Below are positions 1 to 8,024 of a stretch of DNA of 32,857 nucleotides, piece by piece. The DNA lies in contig LNZD02000013.1 in the NCBI GenBank assembly GCA_001469005.2, positions 1 to 32,857 on the forward strand, written 5' to 3'. The notes beneath the pieces were generated by a model, which was not told the origin of the DNA, did no database searches, and saw only the letters and a list, made by a program, of their open reading frames with translations. The DNA comes from SAR324 cluster bacterium lautmerah10. GTDB lineage: Bacteria; SAR324; NAC60-12. Both the position numbers and the translations under genes were made by a program. Every line of letters begins with the position of its first letter. Positions within the stretch are counted from its first letter, which is position 1.

Positions 1-1
1 C

Positions 2-1342
2 ACTGAACTGGTGGAAGAAACTGCTGAAGTCCCATTTGATGCAAAAGTCAGTTTCACCCATGAAATAAACAACCTTTTAGGCATAAGTGAAATCAAAGGG
101 CTTTACCTGATAGATCCAGAAATTTCAGAAATCAATGAATACAAATACAGCATCACTTATTCTCCGCAGTTCAGGATTCAGATGTCGGAAAAAACCTATT
201 CATTTTTTCGACTTAGTGTCACCTTCACCCAAAGTTATGAAGCGAACCAAGAGCGTTTTTTCGACAGTCTTTTCACTCTCAGGGAAATCTACAACAACTA
301 CCGTTCAGGAGAACATCAGGTACGTTACGGAAATCAAATCTTCAAGCTTGGGAAAGTTGATTTCGACAGCACCATCGACACCTTGCATTTGAACAACATC
401 ATGAGGTTCTTCAGCACGTTTGATCCGGACAAGCAAAAGGAATCGCTGACTTCCGTCAAATACAGTTGGTTCGGTGGGGAGCATAATTTCAACGCTTACC
501 TTGCTCCAATAAAACAGGAAACCTTCGGAATGAAATTCGTAGGCTTCCGGGATAGCTTGGAACAGCAACAGGAAGGCAATAACGAGGAAAGCAGCAGCAT
601 TTTTCGTGACTATTTTGGTTTGCAGTATCAATGGACTGGCGACATGGTCGATGCTCGAATGAGTTATTTTCAGTGGTTTGATGTCGATCCGACCACAAGT
701 TTTGTCTATGATCGGAGTACTTCTGGAGGGAGCATCAAAACCGCTTTCGAGGGATTGATGTCTTCATACAGCGAGAAGGAATCCCGTTCCAATTTTTTCG
801 CCCTCGAATTGGATGCACTCTGGAAGGGGATGGCCTGGAAACTGGATGCAGGATTTTACAACAGGAAAAATTTCTCTTCTTATCATATTGAAAACGAGAA
901 CAAACTGTATTTTAACACCACGAATGTCCCATACACTGCCTGGGCAACCTCATTCGAAAGGACTTTCCCCTATTTTTACTGGATCATGATTTATTCCCAG
1001 AGGAAGTTATCCGGGGTCCCTGCTGGGACTCATGTCTTGTTTTATGAGAACGAAAGCAGTCTGGCTGACGCTTCAAGGGATCTTCAGAGAAACCAGTTGA
1101 CAGGGATTGCGGTGGTAAAAACCCCGGACAATCAGCTAAGAGTCGCAACCATTCATTACCTCACCACTCCCTACAATCAAAGGGGCTGGCTGATTTTGGG
1201 AACCTGGGAGCGTCCTGAAGAAAACTACATCCTTGAATTCAAGTTCTACAGCGTCAATGCCGGTTATCAGAAAATGCTGGATTCCGTTCTTGATACAACC
1301 CAGTTTTATCTGGTTTATACACAAAAATTCGCAGGATTCTGA
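2..1342 (+). CDS. Outer-membrane beta-barrel-like protein, 5' end outside window
   Basis: The frame is open from the first bases of the window, so the real start, and any signal peptide, probably lies upstream; a GTG at position 11 is only the first possible start inside. The visible 440-odd residues alternate polar and aromatic/hydrophobic residues, with many Tyr, Phe and Trp, no hydrophobic helix, and a C-terminal end in Phe (KFAGF), as in outer-membrane barrels. A porin-like stretch (VRYGNQIFKLGKVDF) recalls DUF1302-type proteins that often sit beside RND exporters. The stop is followed after 3 nt by the ATG of the exporter gene, so the two are surely cotranscribed. The likely role is an outer-membrane partner or channel for that exporter. 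The barrel call is from composition and context; the exact family is not certain. Confidence 0.6.
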   Translation, partial: TELVEETAEVPFDAKVSFTHEINNLLGISEIKGLYLIDPEISEINEYKYSITYSPQFRIQMSEKTYSFFRLSVTFTQSYEANQERFFDSLFTLREIYNNYRSGEHQVRYGNQIFKLGKVDFDSTIDTLHLNNIMRFFSTFDPDKQKESLTSVKYSWFGGEHNFNAYLAPIKQETFGMKFVGFRDSLEQQQEGNNEESSSIFRDYFGLQYQWTGDMVDARMSYFQWFDVDPTTSFVYDRSTSGGSIKTAFEGLMSSYSEKESRSNFFALELDALWKGMAWKLDAGFYNRKNFSSYHIENENKLYFNTTNVPYTAWATSFERTFPYFYWIMIYSQRKLSGVPAGTHVLFYENESSLADASRDLQRNQLTGIAVVKTPDNQLRVATIHYLTTPYNQRGWLILGTWERPEENYILEFKFYSVNAGYQKMLDSVLDTTQFYLVYTQKFAGF

Positions 1343-1345
1343 TTG

Positions 1346-4300
1346 ATGTATACCCGTTTTTTTCTGCAACTGAATCAATTTCCAAAACTGATCATGTTGG
1401 CTGCGCTGCTGATCAGTTTCTTCTTTTTTGATCAGGTCCGGCAGAAGCTGTTTGATCAAAGCAGCGGAGAATTGATCATCGACAGCACCGTCGAACCCTT
1501 CATCGAAAGGAGTTCTGGAGCCTACCAGGAATTTCTTGAAGTCCGTGATGCCTTTGGAAATGAGGATGTGCTCGTGGTTGCATTGCACCAGCCTCAGACA
1601 GGGGTAGGACTTGACTTCATCAATACCCTGGCCGACATCAGCCACGAAGTAAGAAAAAACATCCCGGGAGTCATCGCCGTCACCAGCCTGCTCGACATTC
1701 CCCGACCTCCGGGAACCTGTTCCGGGAAATCATACTTCCATACCCTCCAGCCCGGTTCGGTCTGTGTCTCTCTTCTGGAACGCTATCGCCATGCAAGGCA
1801 GTGCATCCTGGATGGTCCTCCTGCAGGCCATGCAAGGCAGTGTATCCTGGATGGTCCTCCTGCAGGTATTGAAGATGGTTCGCAAGGGGAAAGCATGGCC
1901 TTCGATCCTGTTGAGGGAGAAGAAGAATTTGAAGCTGAGCTGGACGCACTTCCTCAAAATGAACTTGATCCGAGCTTGGATGAAGAACCGGAGGGACAGG
2001 AAACAGACTCTGAGTTCCGGGAATCGGAAATTCCTGAAGCCCCTAATACCGAAATCCTATCAGCCCAAATAGCTTCTCCGGACGGACAGCGCACAGCCGA
2101 AGAACTCCGCCAAGCAGGATGGCTCTGTACTGAGGATCTATATGAGCAGGATGAGCGGGAAATCCATGCAGATTTCGACCGGAAGATCCGCACTTCCATG
2201 GAGGAATTGGCCGGCAACCCACTGATGGAAGGGGATCTCGTCTCCGTCGATCTCAAGACCGCGGCACTGGTGATCCGGTTCAGCAGTGATGTTCTTCCTT
2301 CAGACTCTGAAATCCAGGAGCCCCTGTTACAGGTTTTCGAAGAACAGAAGACCAAACTCGGAATTCTTGAAAAAAACAAAAACCCGGGATTTCGTTTCGC
2401 CTTGGTGAAAAAAGACAGTCAACCCGGAATCGGGGAAGGCTTTTTACAGCGCCTGAAACAACCGGCCTGGATTTCCGAAAAGTCCTTATTTCCCAGTTCC
2501 ATCTCAAAAAACAAAGGAACACCAGAAGCAAATCCAAGCTCTTCCCAAAATAACGGATTAGAAGACCAGACCATTACCTCGGATCAACAAAAAATCCTTG
2601 AAGAGGATCCTGAATTCCCCCTACGAATCGCCTTTGCCGGACAATCAAGACAGGTTTTCGAGGCCTCGAAACTGATCCGTAATGATGTAAAAACCATTCT
2701 CCCCCTGAGCCTTTTATTGATCATCATCGTGCTGGCACTCTCTTTTCGCAGTATGCGAACCGTCACGGTACCACTGTTAATGGTGATGCTCGGGGTGCTC
2801 TGGACCGCAGGAATGCTGGCCTTGATTGGAGATAAGCTGAACCTGGTCACGATGGCTTGTGCCCCGATTGTGATCTGTGTCGGCAGTGCGTATGTGATCA
2901 AACTGATCAATGAATACCAGATGCAATACCGTGAGGCCCTGATGGCGCTTACGCATTCCGAAGAAACGCTGGACCGCCAAAGGGTTGTGGAGAATACAAT
3001 TGCCAAGGTGGCCGTGCCGGTCAGCGTGACCGCACTCACCACGGTTTCCGGTTTTGCAGCACTGATGGTGAGCCCGATCCCGGCAGTCAAGGAACTCGGA
3101 CTTTATTCGTCAATCGGCATCATTGTCATCAACCTTTTTGCCCTGACCCTGGCTCCTTCGATCCTGCGCTATCTCCAGATCCCTGTCCCAAGCGTGTTTT
3201 CGTTGCAGGGGGATTCAATGAATTTCCTGCTTGGTTTTTTAAAAAAATGGATCCGACGTAACTCGAAGCAGATCATCAGATTCTGGATTGTTTTCACCGC
3301 ACTCGTTGCCCTGGGAATGATCTGGCTTCAGATCAACAGTTCCACCCGCAGTTTTCCAGAGGATAGTCCGGTAATCCGTGATCTGGATCTGGTGGAAAAC
3401 GAACTGGCCGGAACCGACACCCTGCGTCTGGTTTTCAGGGCTCCTGGAGAATTAGGGGAAGGTGCAAAAGGTGCGAATCCTCTCAAAACCGCAAAAACGA
3501 TGTTGGGACTGGAAAAACTGCAGCAGTGGCTGGAACAGCAAGGAAGTCTCAACGAACTCTCTGAAATCCAGGGGCTTCAGATTGACAAGGTCTACTCTCC
3601 CGTTACCTATCTCGATTACTACCGTTCGGGAATGGATCGACTGACCGACGCCGAAGTCGAACGGTTTTTTGCTGATATGCGTAGCAACGAAGGTCCGGCC
3701 TTTCTTGATGAAAAAGAGCAACTGCTGCTGGTGACCATGCGGATGCGTGTGAGCGGTTCAACGGCTTTCCTGGAACTGAGAGAACTGCTGAAGGAGAAGA
3801 TTCCCCGGATGCTTCCGCATCTTTCAGTGAGTTTCACCGGAGGGCAGGTGCTGACCAGTGAATCCGCCAACAACATTGCCCAGGGACAGATCCAAAGTGT
3901 CTTTCTCGCATTGGCCGTAATCTTCGTCATCCTCTCCTCGCTTTTCCTCTCCTGGAAAATGGGGGTGATTGCATTGTTTCCGAACATCGTCGCAGTACTC
4001 ATCTTTTTCGGCACCATGGGCTGGCTCAGCATCCCCATCGGGGTGACGATTTCGGTGATTGCTGCCATTGCACTCGGGATCGGGGTTGATGACACCATCC
4101 ATTTCCTCAGCCATTACAACGAAACCGCTAAGCACCTGCGGGACAAACGGGAAGCCTCGATGGCCACATTACCCCATGTGGTCCGTCCGATGATTCTCAC
4201 CACCATTGCCCTCAGTGCGGGATTTATCCTTTTTGTTCTGTCGGACATGGAATCCCAGATTCTCTTTGGAACCCTGACCGCATTCACCCTGATCGTCTGT

Positions 4301-4612
4301 CTGGCCACCGACATGACCTTCCTTCCTTCTGTGGTGATGGAAACCGGCATGATCACAGTCTGGGATTACGTGGGTTTGAAATTCAACAAGGAATTTGTCC
4401 AAAAAATCGACCTTTTCAAAAACAGGCCAGATCCGCATCTACCTCGAACAGGGTTACGAAACAACAGAACTGGCTCTTCTCGAAAAAGGAACCACCTTCG
4501 GAGAAATGGGGCTTTTCCGTGGCGCCCAACGCAGTGCTGGAGCGGTTGCATCACAGCCTTCAAAGATGCTCGTCATCAATCACGACAGCCTGATTCGTTT
4601 ACGCAAACGTAA
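1346..4612 (+). CDS. MMPL/RND-family exporter, C-terminal tail out of frame
   Basis: This is a large inner-membrane RND exporter of the COG1033/MMPL type, driven by proton flux. One N-terminal membrane segment is followed by a long periplasmic region, then a membrane cluster from about residue 450 (LPLSLLLIIIVLALSF; APIVICVGSAYVIKLINEY). A second periplasmic domain precedes a second cluster with the hallmark GIGVDDTIHFLSHY near residue 915. An acidic, low-complexity stretch at about residues 175-255 enlarges the first periplasmic loop. Residues 149-174 are a 13-residue tandem duplication. From about residue 1026 (near nt 4421) the reading frame leaves family-like sequence: the last ~60 residues are Arg/Pro-rich nonsense, while the +1 frame there encodes a CNB domain. 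TTG at 1343 is a possible start, but the ATG at 1346 is preferred. Substrate unknown. Confidence 0.85.
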   Translation: MYTRFFLQLNQFPKLIMLAALLISFFFFDQVRQKLFDQSSGELIIDSTVEPFIERSSGAYQEFLEVRDAFGNEDVLVVALHQPQTGVGLDFINTLADISHEVRKNIPGVIAVTSLLDIPRPPGTCSGKSYFHTLQPGSVCVSLLERYRHARQCILDGPPAGHARQCILDGPPAGIEDGSQGESMAFDPVEGEEEFEAELDALPQNELDPSLDEEPEGQETDSEFRESEIPEAPNTEILSAQIASPDGQRTAEELRQAGWLCTEDLYEQDEREIHADFDRKIRTSMEELAGNPLMEGDLVSVDLKTAALVIRFSSDVLPSDSEIQEPLLQVFEEQKTKLGILEKNKNPGFRFALVKKDSQPGIGEGFLQRLKQPAWISEKSLFPSSISKNKGTPEANPSSSQNNGLEDQTITSDQQKILEEDPEFPLRIAFAGQSRQVFEASKLIRNDVKTILPLSLLLIIIVLALSFRSMRTVTVPLLMVMLGVLWTAGMLALIGDKLNLVTMACAPIVICVGSAYVIKLINEYQMQYREALMALTHSEETLDRQRVVENTIAKVAVPVSVTALTTVSGFAALMVSPIPAVKELGLYSSIGIIVINLFALTLAPSILRYLQIPVPSVFSLQGDSMNFLLGFLKKWIRRNSKQIIRFWIVFTALVALGMIWLQINSSTRSFPEDSPVIRDLDLVENELAGTDTLRLVFRAPGELGEGAKGANPLKTAKTMLGLEKLQQWLEQQGSLNELSEIQGLQIDKVYSPVTYLDYYRSGMDRLTDAEVERFFADMRSNEGPAFLDEKEQLLLVTMRMRVSGSTAFLELRELLKEKIPRMLPHLSVSFTGGQVLTSESANNIAQGQIQSVFLALAVIFVILSSLFLSWKMGVIALFPNIVAVLIFFGTMGWLSIPIGVTISVIAAIALGIGVDDTIHFLSHYNETAKHLRDKREASMATLPHVVRPMILTTIALSAGFILFVLSDMESQILFGTLTAFTLIVCLATDMTFLPSVVMETGMITVWDYVGLKFNKEFVQKIDLFKNRPDPHLPRTGLRNNRTGSSRKRNHLRRNGAFPWRPTQCWSGCITAFKDARHQSRQPDSFTQT
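1789..1866 (+). repeat. Tandem duplication, 2 x 39 bp, in frame
   Basis: Positions 1789-1827 and 1828-1866 are the same 39 bases apart from one change (C at 1804, T at 1843). The unit is a multiple of three and lies in the first periplasmic region of the exporter, giving HARQCILDGPPAG twice. Each unit ends in CCTGCAGG. There are only two copies, directly joined. Confidence 0.95.
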
Positions 4613-5177
4613 TCCCAAAATTGCCGCAAAGCTTTTTCTCAATCTCGCAATGAGACTCGAGAATTCTTACCGTCAGACAAACCAGAAAATTCTGGATGGA
4701 CTGGTAAAATCAGAAAATTTCGGGACTGATTTGAAAGGCCGTTTCAACAGAAAATTCACGGATCTTTTTTCAGACATTTCCGAGAAGAATCAAAAAAAAT
4801 GGATTCAGAGTTCTACCAGAATTCCCATGACTGCTGAAGGGATTCTCGATGCGATTGAATTAGATCAAAATAGCTGGTTGATAATGCTTTCAGGCAAGAT
4901 CGAAATCCGCTGTTTCAGGGAGGGGTCCTACCAACAACTGGCCATAAGAAATGCCGGGGACCTGCTCTGCCGAGCAGAGATGCTTGTTCCGACCGGGGAC
5001 AGCAAAATAGAATTACATGCCCTCGAAGCCTCGGAAATCCTCTGTGTCACTGCGGAACAGTTGGAAATGCTGCAACGTAAGGAAGTTCGCCTGACGGCAC
5101 AATGGACTGAAGAACTTGTTTGTGTGCTTTCCGACCAGGTCGAAGAAGCCAACACCTATCTTAAGTTCACGGTTTAA
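4395..5177 (+). CDS. Cyclic-nucleotide-binding domain fragment, detached from exporter by frame break
   Basis: From nt 4422 this frame encodes GQIRIYLEQG...LLEKGTTFGEMGLFRGAQRSAG, the C-terminal two thirds of a CNB domain: phosphate-binding cassette with FGEMGL and a following Arg, then the C-terminal helix (LFLNLAMRLENSY). The first strands of a CNB domain, about 30 residues ahead of GQIRIYL, are absent. A second, degenerate CNB-like domain follows (SWLIMLSGKIEIRCF...LAIRNAGDLLCRAEML), with no recognisable cassette. The only start, TTG at 4395, lies inside exporter codons and makes no domain sense. The simplest reading is that this was the cytoplasmic C-terminus of the exporter, now cut off by a deletion that also shifted the frame. 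It may be a pseudogene segment, a sequencing or assembly error, or a re-initiated short protein. Confidence 0.7.
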   Translation: MSKKSTFSKTGQIRIYLEQGYETTELALLEKGTTFGEMGLFRGAQRSAGAVASQPSKMLVINHDSLIRLRKRNPKIAAKLFLNLAMRLENSYRQTNQKILDGLVKSENFGTDLKGRFNRKFTDLFSDISEKNQKKWIQSSTRIPMTAEGILDAIELDQNSWLIMLSGKIEIRCFREGSYQQLAIRNAGDLLCRAEMLVPTGDSKIELHALEASEILCVTAEQLEMLQRKEVRLTAQWTEELVCVLSDQVEEANTYLKFTV

Positions 5178-5229
5178 AACACAAGGTAGGCACTCATTGC
5201 AGTAAAAATATGCCTGGCAATTCCAGATT

Positions 5230-6837
5230 TCAGGAGAAATCAGGATTTTCGGCTTTTGAGGGAACATGACTCATCGCCCTTTCCGAAAGCGCCGTGATGG
5301 TCAGGCTAGGATTCACTCCCAGGTTGGCTCCAATCATACTGCCATCGCAGACATACATATTCTTGTAGTGAAAAACTCTGTTCTGCGAATCAATCACTCC
5401 CTCAGAACTGCTCTTTCCCATGATTGATCCTCCCAGAATATGGGCTGTGGTAGGAACATTGAAAAAAATTTCTGTCAGGGCTGTCAACGGTTTCCCTTGA
5501 AAACGTTGGGCCATTTTTTCGGCAAACCGGTTTGCCGGTTCGATGAAGGGAGGAACACGTTTGCCAACAGACTTTAGGCTTTTTTTCCAAGGACACCACC
5601 AGGATCTTTTCAGCCTCATTTGAAAAGAACTGTCACAGGTCTGCATGACTAGCAGGATGATGGATTTTTCCGCCCAACCAACTATCTTCAGGGTTTTCAG
5701 GAATTCGATGGGATTTTTCAAGATTTCCATCAACCAGGCTGAAATTCTTCTCCAGCCTGGAGTGCTGTGGGTCATCAATGTTGCCGTCAATCCCATCACA
5801 TCCGAGCCCTTGGGATAACGGACGGCTTCGACCTGGGTTTCCTCATCCAGCATGAAACCCGATCCGATGGCAATACCCTCACTTAAATCTTCTGGAGCAT
5901 CATCACAACGGATCCCGATCAGGGATTCAGAATTGGTCCTTGTCTGATCTCCCAGTCTGGCACTGAGGTTTGGCAGTGAGCCATTTTGGCGAAGTTTCAA
6001 CAACAAAGGCAGGGTTCCCAAAACACCTGCAGAAAATACAACCCCCATGGCTTTGAATGACCTCTCAACTTGGGTTCCTTTTGGAGTATTCTCCCTGCAG
6101 AAAATTTGGTAACCCTTTTTGCCTTCCGGATTCGCTTGAAGAGGTTGAACGTCCAGAACTTCCGTGTCCGGAAATATCCTGGCTCCCTGTTTTTCGGCGA
6201 AATAAAGGTAATTGAAATCGAGAGAATTTTTTGCCCCATGACGACAGCCCACCATGCAACCGCCACAGAGTTTACAACCGGTGCGGTCCGGGCCCTGTCC
6301 GCCAAAATAAGGATCGGAAACGGTTTCACCGGGATTTCCAAAATACACTCCGACTGTGGTTTTTTTGAAAGAATCCCCGAGTTTTTCTGCTTCGGCGGAT
6401 TCTTTCAACATCCGGTCGGCAGGACCAAGATGAGGATTTTCCTCCGCCCCGAGCATGGTCCTCGCTCTCTGGTAAAATGAGGGCATTACCGATTTCCAAT
6501 CTTCAAGATCCTTCCAAGCCGGGTCCTGCCAGACTTTGGCATCAGGTTCCAACAGGACATTCGCGTAAACCAGGGAACCGCCGCCCACACCCACTCCGCT
6601 CAAAACCCATGCATGACGGAAGAGGCTCAAACGGAAAAAACCAAAACAGCGAAAGAGCGGGGCCCAGAAGTAGCGTTTCAGATTCCAGTTGGTTTTGGGG
6701 AAATCTTCAGGCTTCCAGCGTTTCCCCATTTCCAATACTGCGACTTTGTAGCCTTTTTCTGAAAGCCTGCAGGCACTGACACTGCCTCCAAAGCCGGACC
6801 CGATGACGATAAAATCATAATCATGGGATTCTTTCAT
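5230..6837 (-). CDS. GMC-family FAD oxidoreductase, cholesterol-oxidase-like
   Basis: This is a flavin-dependent alcohol/sterol-type dehydrogenase or oxidase of 535 residues, close to the usual size. The N-terminal dinucleotide-binding motif is IVIGSGFGGSVSACRLSEKG (about residues 10-29), followed by the GMC signature GVGVGGGSLVYANVLLEP (81-98). The C-terminal GMC domain has HILGGSIMGK and DGSMIGANLGVNPSLTITAL, with the His and Asn expected at the active site and the Pro of the FAD loop. Residues 188-198 carry CKLCGGCMVGC, a CX2CX2CX3C arrangement typical of iron-sulfur clusters. No signal peptide is visible, so it is probably cytoplasmic. It lies 45 nt downstream of msrP on the same strand and may be cotranscribed. 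The family is clear; substrate and electron acceptor are not. Confidence 0.88.
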   Translation of the reverse strand: MKESHDYDFIVIGSGFGGSVSACRLSEKGYKVAVLEMGKRWKPEDFPKTNWNLKRYFWAPLFRCFGFFRLSLFRHAWVLSGVGVGGGSLVYANVLLEPDAKVWQDPAWKDLEDWKSVMPSFYQRARTMLGAEENPHLGPADRMLKESAEAEKLGDSFKKTTVGVYFGNPGETVSDPYFGGQGPDRTGCKLCGGCMVGCRHGAKNSLDFNYLYFAEKQGARIFPDTEVLDVQPLQANPEGKKGYQIFCRENTPKGTQVERSFKAMGVVFSAGVLGTLPLLLKLRQNGSLPNLSARLGDQTRTNSESLIGIRCDDAPEDLSEGIAIGSGFMLDEETQVEAVRYPKGSDVMGLTATLMTHSTPGWRRISAWLMEILKNPIEFLKTLKIVGWAEKSIILLVMQTCDSSFQMRLKRSWWCPWKKSLKSVGKRVPPFIEPANRFAEKMAQRFQGKPLTALTEIFFNVPTTAHILGGSIMGKSSSEGVIDSQNRVFHYKNMYVCDGSMIGANLGVNPSLTITALSERAMSHVPSKAENPDFS

Positions 6838-6882
6838 GGAAGCAGTCCTTGATACAGAAAACTGCGGGAAACTTGGCAGGAT

Positions 6883-7824
6883 TCAGTAAAACCGTTTCAG
6901 ATCCATTCCCTGGTAAAGGTGAGCAACTTGATCTGTATATCCATTAAACATCAAGGTATCGATTTTTCCAAACCAATTCCCCAAAGGACGTTCTCTTTTT
7001 TGGGACCAGCGGGGGTGATCCACTTCCGGGTTTACATTCGCGTAAAATCCATACTCACTGGGCCCTGCCGCCATCCAGAGGCTGGTTGGCATTGTGTCGG
7101 TCAGTTCGATACGAACGATCGATTTGATACTTTTAAATCCATATTTCCAGGGAACGATCAGTCTCCAGGGCGATCCGTTCTGTTTGGGCAGAGGTTTTCC
7201 ATACACGCCTCCCACCAGCAGTGTTAGATCATTCATCGCCTCATCCAGCCTTAATCCCTCGACGTAAGGCCAGGGATAATAATCCCGTTGCTGACCCGGC
7301 GCAGATTCAGGGTCTAGAAAAGAAGTGAATTTGACATACTTCGCACTGCCCATGGGCTTCACCCGGTCCAGTAGTTTTCTCAAGGGGAATCCATCCCAGG
7401 GCACCACCATCGACCACGCTTCAACGCATCTGAATCGATAGATCCTCTGCTCGAGACCAAAGATTTTTGCCAGCTCTTCAGCACCAAAGGTTTGGGGTTG
7501 ATGAACCATTCCGGACACTTCCAGGGTTTCGGGAGGTTGATTCCAGTCCTGAACGATTTCCGCGACCTCTTTCTTGTCGGTTGAAAACTCATAAAAGTTA
7601 TTGTAATTCGTGACCAGTTCTTCCTTGGTCAATCCATCAAAGGAATCATTGTAATCAGGATTTTTTTCGGAAGGGAATCCGGCCTGAACCGCCAAAGCGG
7701 ACTTTGGTAATGAAAGCAACGATACTGAACCCAGACCCATTGCCTGAATAAACGATCTTCGGTTCCAGAAATGTTTTTCCGGAGTGACTTTGTTTTCCCT
7801 TAACTGTTTGTATTGCTTTGTCAT
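6883..7824 (-). CDS. msrP: Periplasmic methionine sulfoxide reductase, molybdopterin subunit
   Basis: MsrP (formerly YedY) repairs oxidised methionine in periplasmic proteins, using a molybdopterin cofactor. The 313-residue protein has a Tat signal (NRRSFIQAMGLGSVSLLSLP, then a processing site after SALA). The family's conserved run is present: YNNFYEFSTDK, RIYRFRCVEAWSMVVPW with the Mo-ligand Cys, YVEGLRLDEAMNDLTLL, GVYGKPLPKQNGSPWRLIVP, WKYGFKSIKSIV and GFYANVNPEVDHPRWSQ. Length and order match E. coli MsrP. Its usual heme-b membrane partner MsrQ is not encoded on either side within the window, so electrons must come from a gene elsewhere or from another donor. The next gene downstream is the GMC oxidoreductase. 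Confidence 0.95.
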   Translation of the reverse strand: MTKQYKQLRENKVTPEKHFWNRRSFIQAMGLGSVSLLSLPKSALAVQAGFPSEKNPDYNDSFDGLTKEELVTNYNNFYEFSTDKKEVAEIVQDWNQPPETLEVSGMVHQPQTFGAEELAKIFGLEQRIYRFRCVEAWSMVVPWDGFPLRKLLDRVKPMGSAKYVKFTSFLDPESAPGQQRDYYPWPYVEGLRLDEAMNDLTLLVGGVYGKPLPKQNGSPWRLIVPWKYGFKSIKSIVRIELTDTMPTSLWMAAGPSEYGFYANVNPEVDHPRWSQKRERPLGNWFGKIDTLMFNGYTDQVAHLYQGMDLKRFY

Positions 7825-8024
7825 GAAGGTTTGATTTGGTTCAGAGTCGAAGTAAAAAATTTATTAGAAATATAGGGATTCATGATGACCAGACGACTAA
7901 AAGAGGCCCTCACCCATCTTGATTCGATTTCAAAATTTACGACAGATAGACGGGACAAGATCCCAAAACCGATTCATTTAACATATTTTGGGAGTTCAAA
8001 AAATTCAGGAGGGCCGGGAAAAGC

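Noticed and set aside
1136..1645. Long antisense open frame across the barrel/exporter junction
   Set aside because: It is a mirror of two better-supported genes and encodes no family-like sequence.
1789..1866. Direct repeats as a start of a CRISPR array or diversity-generating element
   Set aside because: Only two copies, directly abutting with no spacers, in frame inside a gene; no cas gene or reverse transcriptase nearby.
4395..4440. Programmed frameshift joining exporter and CNB domain
   Set aside because: Even a +1 shift at TTTCAAAAAC gives a CNB domain lacking its first strands, so a deletion explains it better.
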